Assembly: GCA_027494035.1 (NCBI GenBank)
Contig: JAOSJQ010000001.1
Span: forward strand, 1,860,001-1,924,000
DNA: 64,000 nucleotides
Reading direction: 5' to 3'
DNA from: UTCFX2 sp002050125
Lineage (GTDB): Bacteria > Chloroflexota > Anaerolineae > Anaerolineales > UBA4823
Positions 24,356-32,366 of the stretch are shown piece after piece. A program made the translations under genes and the position numbers. The notes under the pieces are model-generated. The model did not search any database and had not been told where the DNA came from. It saw only the letters and a program-made list of their open reading frames with translations. Position 1 is the stretch's first letter. Every line of letters starts with the position of its first letter.

Positions 24356-25594
24356 ATGAGTACATCGTTTATGAATTCACCAAGCCTGATGTTCACCTCG
24401 GAATCGGTTACCGAAGGGCACCCCGATAAAATGTGTGATCAGATCAGCGATGCCGTCTTGGATGCCTGCCTGGAGCAGGATCCAGGATCGCGCGTGGCGT
24501 GTGAAACCGCAGCCAAGACTGGTTTCATACTTCTGCTGGGCGAGATCACGAACAATGCGCAGATCAACTTTAATGAGCTGGTTCGCCAGGTAATTCTGGA
24601 TATCGGTTATGACGCCAGCGAAAAAGGGCTAGATGGGAACACCTGCGGCGTGCTGGTGGCGCTCGAAAAGCAGTCGAATGATATTGCTATGGGCGTAGAC
24701 AGAGCGCTGGAAGCCAAGCAAGGCGAGATGAGCGAAGCGGAAATCGAAGCGATCGGAGCGGGCGACCAGGGCATGATGTTTGGCTACGCCTGTGACGAGA
24801 CGCCCACGCTGATGCCCATGCCGATCTATCTGGCGCATAAGATGGCTCGCCGTTTGAGCGAAGTTCGCAAAGACGGCACCCTGCCGTGGCTGCGCCCGGA
24901 TGGGAAGACCCAGGTGACGGTCGAATATTGCTATGGACAGCCAAAACGGATCGACACCGTGCTGGTCAGCACCCAGCACGCGCCGGAGATCAGCCAGGAA
25001 GAGATACGAGCCGCGATCATCAAACATGTGATCCTGCCGGTGCTGCCGCCGGAGATGGTGGATGATGAACTTAAGATCTACGTCAACCCAACCGGGCGTT
25101 TTGTGATCGGCGGTCCACAGGGCGATGCCGGCGTAACCGGACGGAAGATCATCGTGGATTCGTACGGGGGCATGGGGCGCCACGGCGGCGGGGCGTTTAG
25201 CGGCAAGGACCCGACCAAAGTCGATCGCTCGGCGGCTTATGCCGCCCGCTGGGCAGCTAAGAACGTCGTCGCCTCCGGGTTGGCGTCGCGCTGCGAGATC
25301 CAGGTGGCGTACGCTATCGGCGTTGCTCATCCGCTCAGCATCAATGTGGAGACGTTCGGGACGGGAGTAATCCCCGATGACGAGATCGCCCGGCTCATCA
25401 CGACTCATTTCGATCTGCGGCCCGGCGCGATTATTCGCGACCTGGGATTGCGCCGCCCGATTTACCGCCAGGTCGCGGCATACGGTCATTTTGGGCGTGA
25501 CGACCTGGACCTGCCCTGGGAGCGCACCGATAGGGCGGGGTTGCTGCGCGAAGCCGCGCGCATATCTCTGCCCGCCTCCGTTGCGGCAGACTAA
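24356..25594 (+). CDS. metK: S-adenosylmethionine synthetase
   Basis: A 412-residue enzyme making SAM from methionine and ATP. Visible motifs are FTSESVTEGHPDK at the start, GAGDQGMMFGYA (metal/ATP loop) and GGGAFSGKDPTKVDRSAAY (phosphate-binding loop). Length is close to the usual 380-400. It is controlled by the SAM-I riboswitch directly upstream, giving product feedback. GGAGG lies 13 bases before ATG 24356; ATG 24371 is a possible alternative. Confidence 0.97.
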   Translation: MSTSFMNSPSLMFTSESVTEGHPDKMCDQISDAVLDACLEQDPGSRVACETAAKTGFILLLGEITNNAQINFNELVRQVILDIGYDASEKGLDGNTCGVLVALEKQSNDIAMGVDRALEAKQGEMSEAEIEAIGAGDQGMMFGYACDETPTLMPMPIYLAHKMARRLSEVRKDGTLPWLRPDGKTQVTVEYCYGQPKRIDTVLVSTQHAPEISQEEIRAAIIKHVILPVLPPEMVDDELKIYVNPTGRFVIGGPQGDAGVTGRKIIVDSYGGMGRHGGGAFSGKDPTKVDRSAAYAARWAAKNVVASGLASRCEIQVAYAIGVAHPLSINVETFGTGVIPDDEIARLITTHFDLRPGAIIRDLGLRRPIYRQVAAYGHFGRDDLDLPWERTDRAGLLREAARISLPASVAAD

Positions 25595-25600
25595 AAAAAT

Positions 25601-25637
25601 AGATCTCCTGGATGATCGACTTTTCCAGGAGATCTGC
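25601..25637. terminator. bidirectional terminator between metK and cbiO
   Basis: A 12-bp perfect stem (AGATCTCCTGGA 25601-25612 with TCCAGGAGATCT 25624-25635). On the minus strand it is followed by ATTTTTTT, ideal for the cobalt transporter operon. On the plus strand GCTTTTC follows, adequate for metK. Confidence 0.88.
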
Positions 25638-25664
25638 TTTTCTCTCGGAGGATTCGCGGCTGGC

Positions 25665-26375
25665 TCACGGCTTTTCAAGCCCGTGAGCGCACAGCAGTTC
25701 TTCGTTTTGCATCAGCAAATCGGTGGGACCGTCGGCGACGATGCGCCCTTCGTCCATGATGATCATGCGCGGGAAGATTTCCTTGACCATGTGCATGTCG
25801 TGGGTCGAGACGAGCATGGTGAGCGGTAATTCCTGCAGCAGTTGAATCAGCGAACGGCGCGCCCGCGGGTCGAGCCCGGCAGTGGGTTCATCCAACACCA
25901 GGACTTCGGGTTTCATTGAAAGGACCGTGGCAATCGCGATGCGTTTTTTCTCGCCGGCGCTCAGATGGTGAGAAATGCGCTTTTCATAATTTCGCATGTT
26001 GACCACCGTAAGCGCTTCAGCGACGCGCTGACGGACTTCAGCGGGCGGAAACCCCTGATACAAGGGACCAAAAGCTACATCTTCATATACCGTGGGCGAA
26101 AACAACTGGTCGTCTGGGTTTTGAAAAACCAAACCGACCCTGGCGCGCACTTTCCCCAGGTTTGGTTTGGTGACCGGCAAACCCGCGACGCGGATTTCGC
26201 CCTGTCCGGTCAGGATGCCGTTCAGGTGTAAGATCAGCGTGGATTTCCCCGCGCCGTTCGGACCCACCAGCGCCACTTTTTCGCCGGGCTGGATGTGCAT
26301 GGTGACCTGGCGCAGCGCCGCGTGACCGTCCGGATACGAAAAAGAAAGATGATCGATTTCAATCGAGTGATGCAT
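25665..26375 (-). CDS. cbiO: cobalt ECF transporter ATPase
   Basis: A 236-residue A-component of a group I energy-coupling-factor importer. Walker A GPNGAGKSTL, Q-loop GLVFQNPDDQLFSPTVYEDV (typical of CbiO/EcfA), signature LSAGEKKRIAIATVL and Walker B LVLDEPTAGLDP. It is the last gene of the fur-cbiM-cbiQ-cbiO operon and is followed by a terminator. Confidence 0.94.
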   Translation of the reverse strand: MHHSIEIDHLSFSYPDGHAALRQVTMHIQPGEKVALVGPNGAGKSTLILHLNGILTGQGEIRVAGLPVTKPNLGKVRARVGLVFQNPDDQLFSPTVYEDVAFGPLYQGFPPAEVRQRVAEALTVVNMRNYEKRISHHLSAGEKKRIAIATVLSMKPEVLVLDEPTAGLDPRARRSLIQLLQELPLTMLVSTHDMHMVKEIFPRMIIMDEGRIVADGPTDLLMQNEELLCAHGLEKP

Positions 26376-26387
26376 TGGGTTACCGCT

Positions 26388-27194
26388 TCAAGCCCAAAAG
26401 AGCAGGGCAAATACCAACAAAGCTAAGAGAGTAAACAAGCTGAGCGCCAGAACGACCCAGCTCGCGCCGGAGAGGGCTTGCAGCGGCTCGCTGCGCGCCT
26501 CGCCGTCGTAGCCGCGCGCCAGCATTGCCATATAGATCCGATCGCTGCGCTCGAAGGCACGCACAAACAAGCTGCCCGCCATTCCGCCGGTGACGCGGGC
26601 GCGCCAGGCGAGGCTGCCTCCGGGCTTGAGCCCCGCCTGGTCGGAGACGCCGCTGCGGGAAAGACGGGCGCGCATGAGCCGAATGGCTTCATCCGCCAGC
26701 ACGAACAGGTAGCGCCACATCAACCCGAAGATCGAAACCAGCAGGCGTGGCACGCGCACCGCCCGCATCGCCATTAATAGATCGGGAAATTCAGTCGTGG
26801 AAGCCAGCACAATGGCAGCCTGAACCGACACCCAGGATTTTATGGCGATGCTGATAAACCTCTCCAAGCCGGGCAGCGAAGCGGTCAGCGCCCAGGGACC
26901 GATTGAGAGGATGAACCGGGGCTCTCCCGGCATGGTAAAGACGATTGGCAGGGCTGCCAAGATAAATGGAAGGGCGAGCGCAGCCCGCTTGAGCACATAC
27001 CCAACCCTAAGCTCTGACAAAACTTCGACCCCCAGCACTAACGCCAGTAGCAAAATGTAGATCGCCCAAGCGCCGGTTGGCGTAAGCGCGGCGGCAAAAA
27101 TGAAAGCCAGTGTCAACACAAACTTGACCCGCGAGTCAAGTTTGTGGATCGGGCTTTGCCCCGGTCGGTAAGGGTCCAGGAAATGGACGTGCAT
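26388..27194 (-). CDS. cbiQ: cobalt ECF transporter T component
   Basis: A 268-residue membrane protein with about five helices and the CbiQ opening LDPYRPGQSPIHKLDSRVKF. The coupling motifs contain Ala-Arg-Gly-like elements (AMLARGYDGEAR; MRARLSRSG). It links the ATPase CbiO to the substrate-binding CbiM. It sits 3 bases from the cbiM stop and 12 bases before cbiO. Confidence 0.92.
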   Translation of the reverse strand: MHVHFLDPYRPGQSPIHKLDSRVKFVLTLAFIFAAALTPTGAWAIYILLLALVLGVEVLSELRVGYVLKRAALALPFILAALPIVFTMPGEPRFILSIGPWALTASLPGLERFISIAIKSWVSVQAAIVLASTTEFPDLLMAMRAVRVPRLLVSIFGLMWRYLFVLADEAIRLMRARLSRSGVSDQAGLKPGGSLAWRARVTGGMAGSLFVRAFERSDRIYMAMLARGYDGEARSEPLQALSGASWVVLALSLFTLLALLVFALLFWA

Positions 27195-27197
27195 TAA

Positions 27198-28166
27198 TTA
27201 GCTGCTGGCTGAAGCGCGGTTGCGGCGAGCGTACGCGACAGCCAGCGCGATCCCAAAGACAAGGATAGTTCCGATGATCCCGGCAATGATGGTCGCAACT
27301 GCTTCGTTTATCTGCCCAGGGAATACGTAATCGGGGATGATCTCGTAGAGCGGTCCCTGGGCGACGTCCAGAAAACCTTTTTGTTCAGCGACCCATTCCA
27401 GCCCATCCGGGTGCGAGGAAGCCAGGGGGGAGATGATTGCCAGTATCAGCGCAATCAGCAAGCCGCCGATCCAAACCGCCCTGCCGCCGGTTGGGCGCGC
27501 TTCCCCGGCTTTAAGCAAATCGGGACGGGTAGCGGAGATCAACGCCAGCGCGCCGATGGTGATCAAGCCCTCTCCGACGCCAATCAGGGCATGGATGGCG
27601 CCCATGGCTGGGATGGCGATGTTTGCCGGCGAGGTCCCGGAGAGCGCTAACTGCAGCCCTACCGCCAGCGAGGCGATCACGATCGAGCCCCAGGCAGCCA
27701 GAAACCCGCCAGCCAGGACCCCCCAGCGCTGCCCGCGGGTAAGCCGCAACACGGTTTGGTAGACAAAATAGGAGACCGCTGTTCCGATGACCGCCATGTT
27801 GAAGATGTTGGCGCCCAGCGCCAGCAAGCCGCCGTCCTGGAAGATCAGCGCCTGCACGCCGACCACGGTGGTCAACACCAGGATGGACGCCCAGGGTCCA
27901 AGCAGGATGGTCGCGATCGCCGCGCCCATGAGGTGACCCGAAGTGCCACCCGCCACGGTGAAGTTGAGCATCTGCCCGGCGAAGATCGCCGCCGCCAGCA
28001 CGCCCATGAGCGGCACCTGACGTTCGCCCAGGTCCTCGGCGACGCGGCGCAGCGCATAGGCTATGACGACGATCGAGACGATCCATAAGATGACAGATAC
28101 AGTGACCGAGAGGAACCCGTCCGGGATGTGCATCGGTTGGGGGGAGAAAAGATGAGCAAATGACAT
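27198..28166 (-). CDS. cbiM: cobalt ECF transporter S component with PDGLE domain
   Basis: The metal-binding membrane subunit. The segment MHIPDGFLS, where the Met amino group and His2 normally bind Co or Ni, is followed by about seven helices including HLMGAAIATILLGPWASILVL and GAIHALIGVGEGLIT. A C-terminal PDGLE domain (HPDGLEWVAEQKGF) substitutes for a separate CbiN. GGAGG is 5 bases before ATG 28166, which adds an 11-residue leader MSFAHLFSPQP before MHIPDG; ATG 28133 has no Shine-Dalgarno. The leader must presumably be cleaved or the upstream start ignored for the N-terminal metal site to form. Cobalt versus nickel cannot be decided from sequence. Confidence 0.9.
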   Translation of the reverse strand: MSFAHLFSPQPMHIPDGFLSVTVSVILWIVSIVVIAYALRRVAEDLGERQVPLMGVLAAAIFAGQMLNFTVAGGTSGHLMGAAIATILLGPWASILVLTTVVGVQALIFQDGGLLALGANIFNMAVIGTAVSYFVYQTVLRLTRGQRWGVLAGGFLAAWGSIVIASLAVGLQLALSGTSPANIAIPAMGAIHALIGVGEGLITIGALALISATRPDLLKAGEARPTGGRAVWIGGLLIALILAIISPLASSHPDGLEWVAEQKGFLDVAQGPLYEIIPDYVFPGQINEAVATIIAGIIGTILVFGIALAVAYARRNRASASS

Positions 28167-28214
28167 TTTATCCTCCAAATTTTGTGAATAACTCAGCCGC
28201 CTATTATCCAGGAT

Positions 28215-28682
28215 TCAACCTGACTGTTGACCGGCTGTGGATGAATTGTCTGAAATTTGAGCGGATGGTTTCTTTTCCTGACATCCAGGGCAAAGCCCAA
28301 AAAAAGTGACGTGCATGCTGTTGATTTGAAATCCGGTTTGGTTCTTCAGGTTCTCGTATAGTTGGGCGAGCAGTTCGTGACCGATCTCGAGCGCCTCGCC
28401 GCATTCGCGGCAGATCAAATGATGATGGTCGCGCAGCGCGATCTCATAGACGAACTGCCCGCTGCCAACGTGCGCGGCTAGCAGCAAGCCCTGTTCGGAC
28501 AGGAAGTTAAGCGTGCGGTAGACGGTCGGCTCCGTCATACCGGGGAGTTCTTGTTGGGCTTGCTGAAACACTTCGATGGGGGTCATGTGACGCCCGAATT
28601 CAGCCATGACGCGCAGCACCGCGATGCGCTGCGGCGTCATGCGGTACCCCCGTTTTTGCAGAATCGAGCGGTAGGGTTCCAT
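28215..28682 (-). CDS. Fur-family metal-dependent regulator
   Basis: A 155-residue Fur/Zur/Nur-like repressor. The winged helix (LQKRGYRMTPQRIAVLRVM...TEPTVYRTLNFLSEQGLL) is followed by a dimerisation domain with metal-ligand histidines (DHHHLICRECG) and a second Cys pair (CPGC). The pairs CREC and CPGC form the structural zinc site. It is the first gene of the operon, 48 bases before cbiM. This favours a Co/Ni- or Zn-sensing role. The palindrome at 28696-28717 is very likely its own operator. Confidence 0.9.
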   Translation of the reverse strand: MEPYRSILQKRGYRMTPQRIAVLRVMAEFGRHMTPIEVFQQAQQELPGMTEPTVYRTLNFLSEQGLLLAAHVGSGQFVYEIALRDHHHLICRECGEALEIGHELLAQLYENLKNQTGFQINSMHVTFFGLCPGCQEKKPSAQISDNSSTAGQQSG

Positions 28683-28695
28683 TTGTTAGAAATCC

Positions 28696-28717
28696 TTATT
28701 GCAACTAGTTGCAATAA
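28696..28717. promoter_or_regulatory. 22-bp perfect palindrome, Fur-family operator
   Basis: The arms TTATTGCAAC and GTTGCAATAA flank a central TA with no mismatch. It lies directly downstream of a minus-strand TATAAT (28721-28726), so a bound repressor would cover the transcription start. It is 13 bases upstream of the regulator's ATG. Autoregulation of fur-cbiMQO is the natural reading. Confidence 0.8.
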
Positions 28718-28811
28718 CTAATTATATCCCACTTATACTGAATTGGGGGATAGGGTTGTGTAATGCTGGGGAGCGCTTGAGGGATTTTGGCAGGGAGATT
28801 CAAAATTAACC

Positions 28812-28840
28812 GAAAACCAGGCGATGGGATTTCCGCCTGG
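28812..28840 (-). terminator. terminator of the thioredoxin gene
   Basis: A stem with arms CCAGGCG and CGCCTGG followed on the minus strand by TTTT. It lies 33 bases downstream of the stop codon. The remaining bases from 28741 to 28811 hold nothing recognisable. Confidence 0.65.
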
Positions 28841-28872
28841 CAAGCTCGGTAGAGGTGTAAACGCGCAGAAGG

Positions 28873-29199
28873 TCAGCTCAGATGCGGGAGAAATTTGTTC
28901 TGCAGGCGGTCCTTCGACTGCAGACCTGATACGCGTTCGATCGGCTGCCCGGACTTGAACAGCATCAGCGTGGGTACGCCCATAATCTGGTAGTCAATGG
29001 CGATCTGGGGATTGTCATCCACATCCAACTTGAAGACTTTGACCTTGCCATCCCAATCTTGGGCAAGCTGCTTGACGATCGGGTCGAGCTGCTTGCACGG
29101 CTGGCACCAGACCGCGGTAAAATCGACCAGCACCGGCAGGTCCGCATCGAGCACTTGCTGCTGAAAGGTGTTTTCGCTCGTTTTTTGGATTTCTGCCAT
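28873..29199 (-). CDS. trxA: thioredoxin
   Basis: A 108-residue thioredoxin. The redox motif is WCQPC (Cys32, Cys35), a variant of the common WCGPC, and the cis-proline loop reads IMGVPTLMLFKSG. Start 29199 is chosen because GGGAGG lies just upstream; a longer reading adds 20 unlikely residues. Monocistronic by appearance. Confidence 0.93.
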   Translation of the reverse strand: MAEIQKTSENTFQQQVLDADLPVLVDFTAVWCQPCKQLDPIVKQLAQDWDGKVKVFKLDVDDNPQIAIDYQIMGVPTLMLFKSGQPIERVSGLQSKDRLQNKFLPHLS

Positions 29200-29379
29200 A
29201 CCCTGCCTCCCGTGTGTTTTCCGTCTGCATTTGATTGTCAACCGCACCCATAGTAACAAGGGCGAGTCGAAAAGTCAAGTAAGTCGGGATGAGAAGCGCA
29301 CGCGGCGTGTTTCGGGTTTCAGCCAGGGCGTGGTTGACGTAAGGGGGGCAGCGTGATAGAATGCGATTCGCCGTTCAAC

Positions 29380-29451
29380 GGGTGCGTAGCTCAATGGTAG
29401 AGCAGTGGCCTTTTAAGCCATTGGTTCAGGGTTCGAGCCCCTGCGCACTCA
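29380..29451 (+). tRNA. tRNA-Lys (TTT)
   Basis: A 72-base cloverleaf. The acceptor GGGTGCG pairs with CGCACTC, the D-arm is GCTC/GAGC, the anticodon loop CTTTTAA lies in stem GTGGC/GCCAT, and the T-arm is CAGGG-TTCGAGC-CCCTG. The discriminator base is A. CCA is not encoded. Confidence 0.95.
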
Positions 29452-29632
29452 CTTTTCAACTCGAAGCCGGTTGGATTGAAATGCTAAACTCCAACCAGCT
29501 TTTCTTTCAGCGTTACTCTGCGGTTGCTTCACTTTGGATCTTCAGCCAAACTCTAACTCCTATCTTGGGATGGAGATGAAGCGCGAAGTGTAATCAGAAA
29601 CCGCCAACCACTCAGACCAACCGGGGATAAAG

Positions 29633-30670
29633 ATGACACTACACGATGAAATTTTCGAACAGGCTGCGGTTTTGCGCCGCCTGCAGCAAAACCAGATGCG
29701 CCAGGTGGAGCAGATCGCGCGCCAGATCGCGCGCCTGGATCCACGATATGTCTTTTTGGCGGCGCGCGGCACCTCGGAAAATGCCGGGCGTTACGCCAGT
29801 TACATCTGGGGCGCGCGCAACGCGTTGCCGGTGGCGCTGGCTGCGCCGTCGTTGTTCACCTATTATAAGCAGCCGCCAAAGCTTCAGGGCGCGCTGGTGG
29901 TGGGGGTGTCGCAGTCGGGGCAGTCGCCAGATATCGTGAGCGTGCTGCAGGAGGGGCGGCGGCAGGGCTGTCCGACGCTGGCGATCACCAACGCGGCTGA
30001 TTCGCCGCTGGCGGCTGCGGCGGATTTTGTCATCGACATCCAGGCTGGAGCAGAGCGCGCCGTGGCTGCAACTAAGACATATACCGCCGAGCTGATGGCG
30101 ATGGCAATGCTTTCCACCGCCCTGAGCCAATCCGCGGATGAGCGCCAGACGCTCGAACTGGTTCCGGACTGGGTGGCGCAGGCGCTCGAATTGGACGAGA
30201 CGATCGCCCGGATGGCGGAGCGCTATCGCTATATGGACCGTTGTGTGATGATCGGGCGCGGCTACAACCTTGCCACGGCGTTCGAGTGGTCGCTCAAAAC
30301 AAAGGAACTGACCTACGTCGTCGCGGAACCCTTTTCGATTGCCGATTTCCACCACGGACCGATTGCGATGGTCGAGCATGGCTTCCCGGTGATGGCGGTG
30401 GCGCATTCCGGGGAAGTGTTCGACGATGCGCTGACCTTACTGCGCCGGCTCCGGGTTGAATTGGAAGCGGAGCTTTTCGTCATTTCAGACCGTGACGAAG
30501 CGCTTGCGCTTGCCCAATCGCCGGCGCGTCTGCCAGCCGAAATCCCTGAGTGGCTTTCTCCGTTAGTGGCGATCGTTCCGGCGCAGCTCCTGGCGCATCA
30601 CCTGACGCTCGCCAAGGGTTATAACACTGACCAGCCGCGGCAGATCCAAAAAGTGACCGAGACGCACTAA
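29633..30670 (+). CDS. SIS-domain sugar-phosphate isomerase/deaminase (GlmS C-half / NagB-II type)
   Basis: A 345-residue protein with two SIS domains. AARGTSENAGRYASY and VVGVSQSGQSPD bind the sugar phosphate, and AGAERAVAATKTYTAEL is the GlmS-type signature. It lacks the N-terminal glutaminase of GlmS, so it likely acts as a glucosamine-6-phosphate deaminase (NagB-II) or related aldose-ketose isomerase. The C-terminal AKGYNTDQPRQIQKVTETH keeps the GlmS-like tail. No nagA or amino-sugar transporter is adjacent. Confidence 0.82.
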   Translation: MTLHDEIFEQAAVLRRLQQNQMRQVEQIARQIARLDPRYVFLAARGTSENAGRYASYIWGARNALPVALAAPSLFTYYKQPPKLQGALVVGVSQSGQSPDIVSVLQEGRRQGCPTLAITNAADSPLAAAADFVIDIQAGAERAVAATKTYTAELMAMAMLSTALSQSADERQTLELVPDWVAQALELDETIARMAERYRYMDRCVMIGRGYNLATAFEWSLKTKELTYVVAEPFSIADFHHGPIAMVEHGFPVMAVAHSGEVFDDALTLLRRLRVELEAELFVISDRDEALALAQSPARLPAEIPEWLSPLVAIVPAQLLAHHLTLAKGYNTDQPRQIQKVTETH

Positions 30671-30699
30671 CCGCCATAAGCCGGACTGAAATCACACAG

Positions 30700-30736
30700 A
30701 AACTGGGACACGGTTAGGGTGTCTCAGTTTGTCTTT
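30700..30736 (+). terminator. terminator after the SIS gene
   Basis: A 12-bp stem (AAACTGGGACAC/GTGTCTCAGTTT, one G-U pair), then GTC and six T. Confidence 0.85.
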
Positions 30737-30799
30737 TTTCTGGCGCGGGGTGGGTTTTGCAATTCCGATCCGAATCGTCAAAGTTAGATTCCCGCGGGT

Positions 30800-30805
30800 T
30801 ATAAT
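30800..30805 (+). promoter_or_regulatory. -10 box for a leaderless pncC transcript
   Basis: TATAAT ends 7 bases before the ATG at 30813, so transcription should begin on or next to the start codon. No Shine-Dalgarno sequence fits. The -35 area (GTCAAA) is weak. Confidence 0.5.
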
Positions 30806-30812
30806 TGGCGGC

Positions 30813-31304
30813 ATGGCTGACCCATCGCGCGCGCAGCGGCTTTACCAGCGGATGACCGAGCTGGGTTTGCGGCTGGCTACGGCTGAGTCCTGCACCGGGG
30901 GGTTAATTGGGCACAAAATCACCAACGTTCCAGGGTCGTCCAACTATTATCAGGGCGGGGTGGTTTCTTATTCCAATGACGCCAAGGTCTGGCTGCTGGG
31001 CGTGCGTCCGGAGACGCTCGACCGCTTCGGGGCGGTGAGCCGCGAAACGATGCTTGAAATGGCGCAGGGAGCGCGCAGCGCTCTCGAAGCGGATGTCGGG
31101 CTGTCTGTAAGCGGGATCGCCGGACCCGATGGCGGGACGGCGGAAAAACCGGTCGGTCTGGTGTGGGTGGGGCTGAGCCTGGAAGGCATGGAACTGGCGC
31201 AATCCTTTCAATTTGAAGGCGACCGAGGGGCGATCAAAGAGCAGGCTGCCGAAGGGGCGCTGGGTTTCTTGCTCGATCATCTGGCGCTTTTAGATCTCGG
31301 ATGA
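30813..31304 (+). CDS. pncC: nicotinamide-nucleotide amidase (CinA C-terminal domain)
   Basis: A 163-residue protein equal to the C-terminal domain of CinA. It deamidates NMN to nicotinate mononucleotide in NAD salvage. Signatures are LRLATAESCTGGLIGHKIT, GGVVSYSNDAKVWLLGV and SGIAGPDGGTAEKPVGLVW. An in-frame extension to 30729 is possible but lacks a ribosome site. The stop overlaps the next start (ATGA). Confidence 0.92.
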   Translation: MADPSRAQRLYQRMTELGLRLATAESCTGGLIGHKITNVPGSSNYYQGGVVSYSNDAKVWLLGVRPETLDRFGAVSRETMLEMAQGARSALEADVGLSVSGIAGPDGGTAEKPVGLVWVGLSLEGMELAQSFQFEGDRGAIKEQAAEGALGFLLDHLALLDLG

Positions 31305-31558
31305 ACAGGCACGTTTTAGGACGCGAACCGATCGAGGTCAAGGCGCGTTTTGACGAACAGGGCAATATCACCCCGTTGGAATTCGTCTGGAAGGGCAGCC
31401 GCATTGTGGCAGCCTCGGTCGGGCGAAGCTGGGAAACCGCGGGGGAGCGGCATATACTGACGCTGGACCTGCAGGCGCAGGTTTATGAATTGATATTTGT
31501 TTCAGCGGAGGGGCGCTGGTATCTCGCTCCGCCAAAACAGCCTTTAAGTAAGGCTTAA
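31301..31558 (+). CDS. small conserved-looking protein, possibly DUF6504-like
   Basis: An 85-residue soluble protein starting within the pncC stop (ATGA), so translationally coupled. The sequence REPIEVKARFDEQGNITPLEFVWKG...VYELIFVSAEGRWYL looks like a small beta-rich domain of the DUF6504 kind. I do not know its function. The coupling suggests it is expressed with pncC. Confidence 0.6.
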   Translation: MNRHVLGREPIEVKARFDEQGNITPLEFVWKGSRIVAASVGRSWETAGERHILTLDLQAQVYELIFVSAEGRWYLAPPKQPLSKA

Positions 31559-31621
31559 CGATTGCGATGAAAGCTGGTAGAATCACCGCTTAGTTTCACT
31601 CACACGTCTAGGAGGCACAGT

Positions 31622-32287
31622 ATGGAATTTGGAAAAGCGTTTTCATTTGTATTTGAAGATCAGGATTGGGTGAAGAAAATCGGTATTGCCGGGCTGCTGT
31701 TGATTATCCCCATCCTGGGTGGTCTGGTGGTGTCGGGCTGGGCGCTGGAAGTTACCCGCCGGGTCATCCATCGTGAAGCGGAAGTGCTGCCAGATTGGAG
31801 TAAATTTGGCGATTATCTTGTCAAAGGGTTGATGCTCTTTGTTGTCGGATTTGTTTACGCGCTGCCCATTATCTTGCTTTCAGCCTGCCAGCAGGGCGGT
31901 ATTCTCTTCGCACAGAACAATGGAGACGATTCATTGACCGGCGTAATCGGGGTGCTCTCGATCTGTATCTCATGTGTGGTGATTTTATACAGCATCGTGT
32001 TGGGGTTTGTGATTCCGGCGGCTTATGCCAGGCTGGCGGTGACCGGACAGATTGGGTCAGCCTTCCGCTTCGGTGAGGTGATTGGCTTGGTGCGGGCTGC
32101 TCCGTCAGCCTACCTGATCGTATTCTTGGGTGAAATTATTGCCGGGTTCATCGGGTCTTTGGGGCTGATTGTGTGCGTCATCGGCATGTTCTTCACCTAC
32201 GCATACGCCATGGCGATGATGGCGCATCTGTGGGGTCAGGCGTACAACGTAGCCAGCGGAGACCAGAGCCTGCAGCCGGCTTATTAG
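31622..32287 (+). CDS. DUF4013 family membrane protein
   Basis: A 221-residue integral membrane protein with about five or six helices. The opening FGKAFSFVFEDQDWVKKIGIAGLLLIIPILGG and the GWALEVTRRV segment are typical of DUF4013 proteins. AGGAGG lies 6 bases upstream of the ATG. Function unknown; members are frequent in Chloroflexota. Confidence 0.82.
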   Translation: MEFGKAFSFVFEDQDWVKKIGIAGLLLIIPILGGLVVSGWALEVTRRVIHREAEVLPDWSKFGDYLVKGLMLFVVGFVYALPIILLSACQQGGILFAQNNGDDSLTGVIGVLSICISCVVILYSIVLGFVIPAAYARLAVTGQIGSAFRFGEVIGLVRAAPSAYLIVFLGEIIAGFIGSLGLIVCVIGMFFTYAYAMAMMAHLWGQAYNVASGDQSLQPAY

Positions 32288-32331
32288 GCTGAAGCTTGCT
32301 CCCGCTTCAGGGATTTAGCTTGAAGATAATT

Positions 32332-32360
32332 CAGAGCGCCGCCTTCGATGCGGCGCTCTG
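32332..32360. terminator. hairpin between convergent genes
   Basis: An 11-bp perfect stem (CAGAGCGCCGC 32332-32342 with GCGGCGCTCTG 32350-32360) between the DUF4013 gene and the end of metG. There is no T-run on either side, so it is a weak intrinsic terminator at best. Confidence 0.5.
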
Positions 32361-32366
32361 TGCGAT

